DNA of 64,000 nt from Doris montereyensis. Taxonomy: Eukaryota > Mollusca > Gastropoda > Nudibranchia > Dorididae. The position numbers were made by a program, and so were the translations under genes. Of this stretch, positions 63,901 to 64,000 are shown piece by piece; within the stretch, counting starts at the first letter, position 1, and every line of letters begins with the position of its first letter. Where the stretch lies: contig JAXRKP010000929.1 in assembly GCA_037039925.1 (NCBI GenBank), forward strand, positions 30,001 through 94,000, in the 5' to 3' direction. The notes under the pieces were generated by a model. The model saw only the letters and a program-made list of their open reading frames with translations. It was not told the origin of the DNA and did no database searches.

Positions 63901-64000
63901 TTTCCAGAGTCGTCTTCGAAAGTTCAAGTCGGGTATATCATTGTATATATTACTTTGAATCGGGTAGTTTTTGATAAGTAGGGGATTAGCCCACTGTACC
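60955..64000 (-). mobile_element. RTE-like LINE (family A), copy 3, longest copy, runs off the window
   Basis: On the minus strand from the right edge: EN N-terminus ISGTWNVRAINGKELELAKQ, ILAITETKKK, LLIAYGRNEDATNEEKDIFE, VLGDLNARVGNN, GVIGKEG and NTFVPHKDIHKYT. Next the linker and RT: GISLLSIPGKVYARI, HQSGFRLGRSVQDHVF, FIDLEKAFDTVRRDEL (motif A intact), DIGVRQGCNLSPLF and YAADLVLFGKSE (catalytic YADD altered to YAAD). It ends INSEGKLREEISQTIQKA, YGSETWTL, LRWFGHVNRMNDNRIA, GRPWRKWEEDI and DRAAWRKSF. The frame is broken in several places. The 3' end runs straight into the AGT-type microsatellite. Confidence 0.9.

Overview
This is animal nuclear DNA: AT-rich, intron-rich and heavily loaded with retroelements and simple repeats. 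Two genes are recognisable by protein similarity, both on the + strand. An alpha-tubulin gene (4495-12761) has 10 coding exons, the first consisting of the ATG alone. A cyclin-dependent kinase 2 gene (35308-52650) has 8 coding exons. Nin-like-core tRNA SINEs, RTE-type LINEs, AT richness and frequent CTAGATCTAG / TACATGTA words suggest a lophotrochozoan, most likely a gastropod mollusc. That placement is inference.

Layout. 1-912: 3' end of a CR1/jockey-like LINE. 922-4.4 kb: microsatellites and a SINE. 4.3-13.1 kb: alpha-tubulin. 13.1-17.7 kb: small dispersed repeats, a local tandem duplication and another SINE. 17.7-27.6 kb: three large tandem arrays with units of 56-68 bp, 26 bp and 50 bp. 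Each unit has a palindromic core, and microsatellites and a SINE lie between the arrays. 27.7-34.2 kb: a retroelement graveyard, with a degenerate LINE split by a 1.1 kb insertion, an RTE-like LINE and a SINE. 34.9-52.7 kb: CDK2, whose introns hold an antisense RTE-like LINE, SINEs, a 31-bp minisatellite and LINE scraps. 52.7-64 kb: gene-poor DNA with dispersed repeats, ending in a long antisense RTE-like LINE that runs off the right edge.

Both genes look structurally complete: every exon is present, in order, with GT-AG junctions and conserved catalytic or GTP-binding motifs. Each nevertheless carries small coding deletions. Alpha-tubulin exon 8 lacks 2 + 11 + 10 bases compared with the conserved protein. 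CDK2 exon 3 lacks one base. These may be assembly consensus errors, a disabled haplotype or real pseudogenes; the sequence alone cannot decide. CDK2 has PSTAMRE in place of the usual PSTAIRE cyclin-binding helix.

The genes have no obvious joint function (cytoskeleton; G1/S cell-cycle kinase). Their introns share dispersed repeats, including a ~250-bp element with CCAAT-like and TATA-like words. No rRNA gene, intact stand-alone tRNA gene, CRISPR array or prokaryotic operon was seen.
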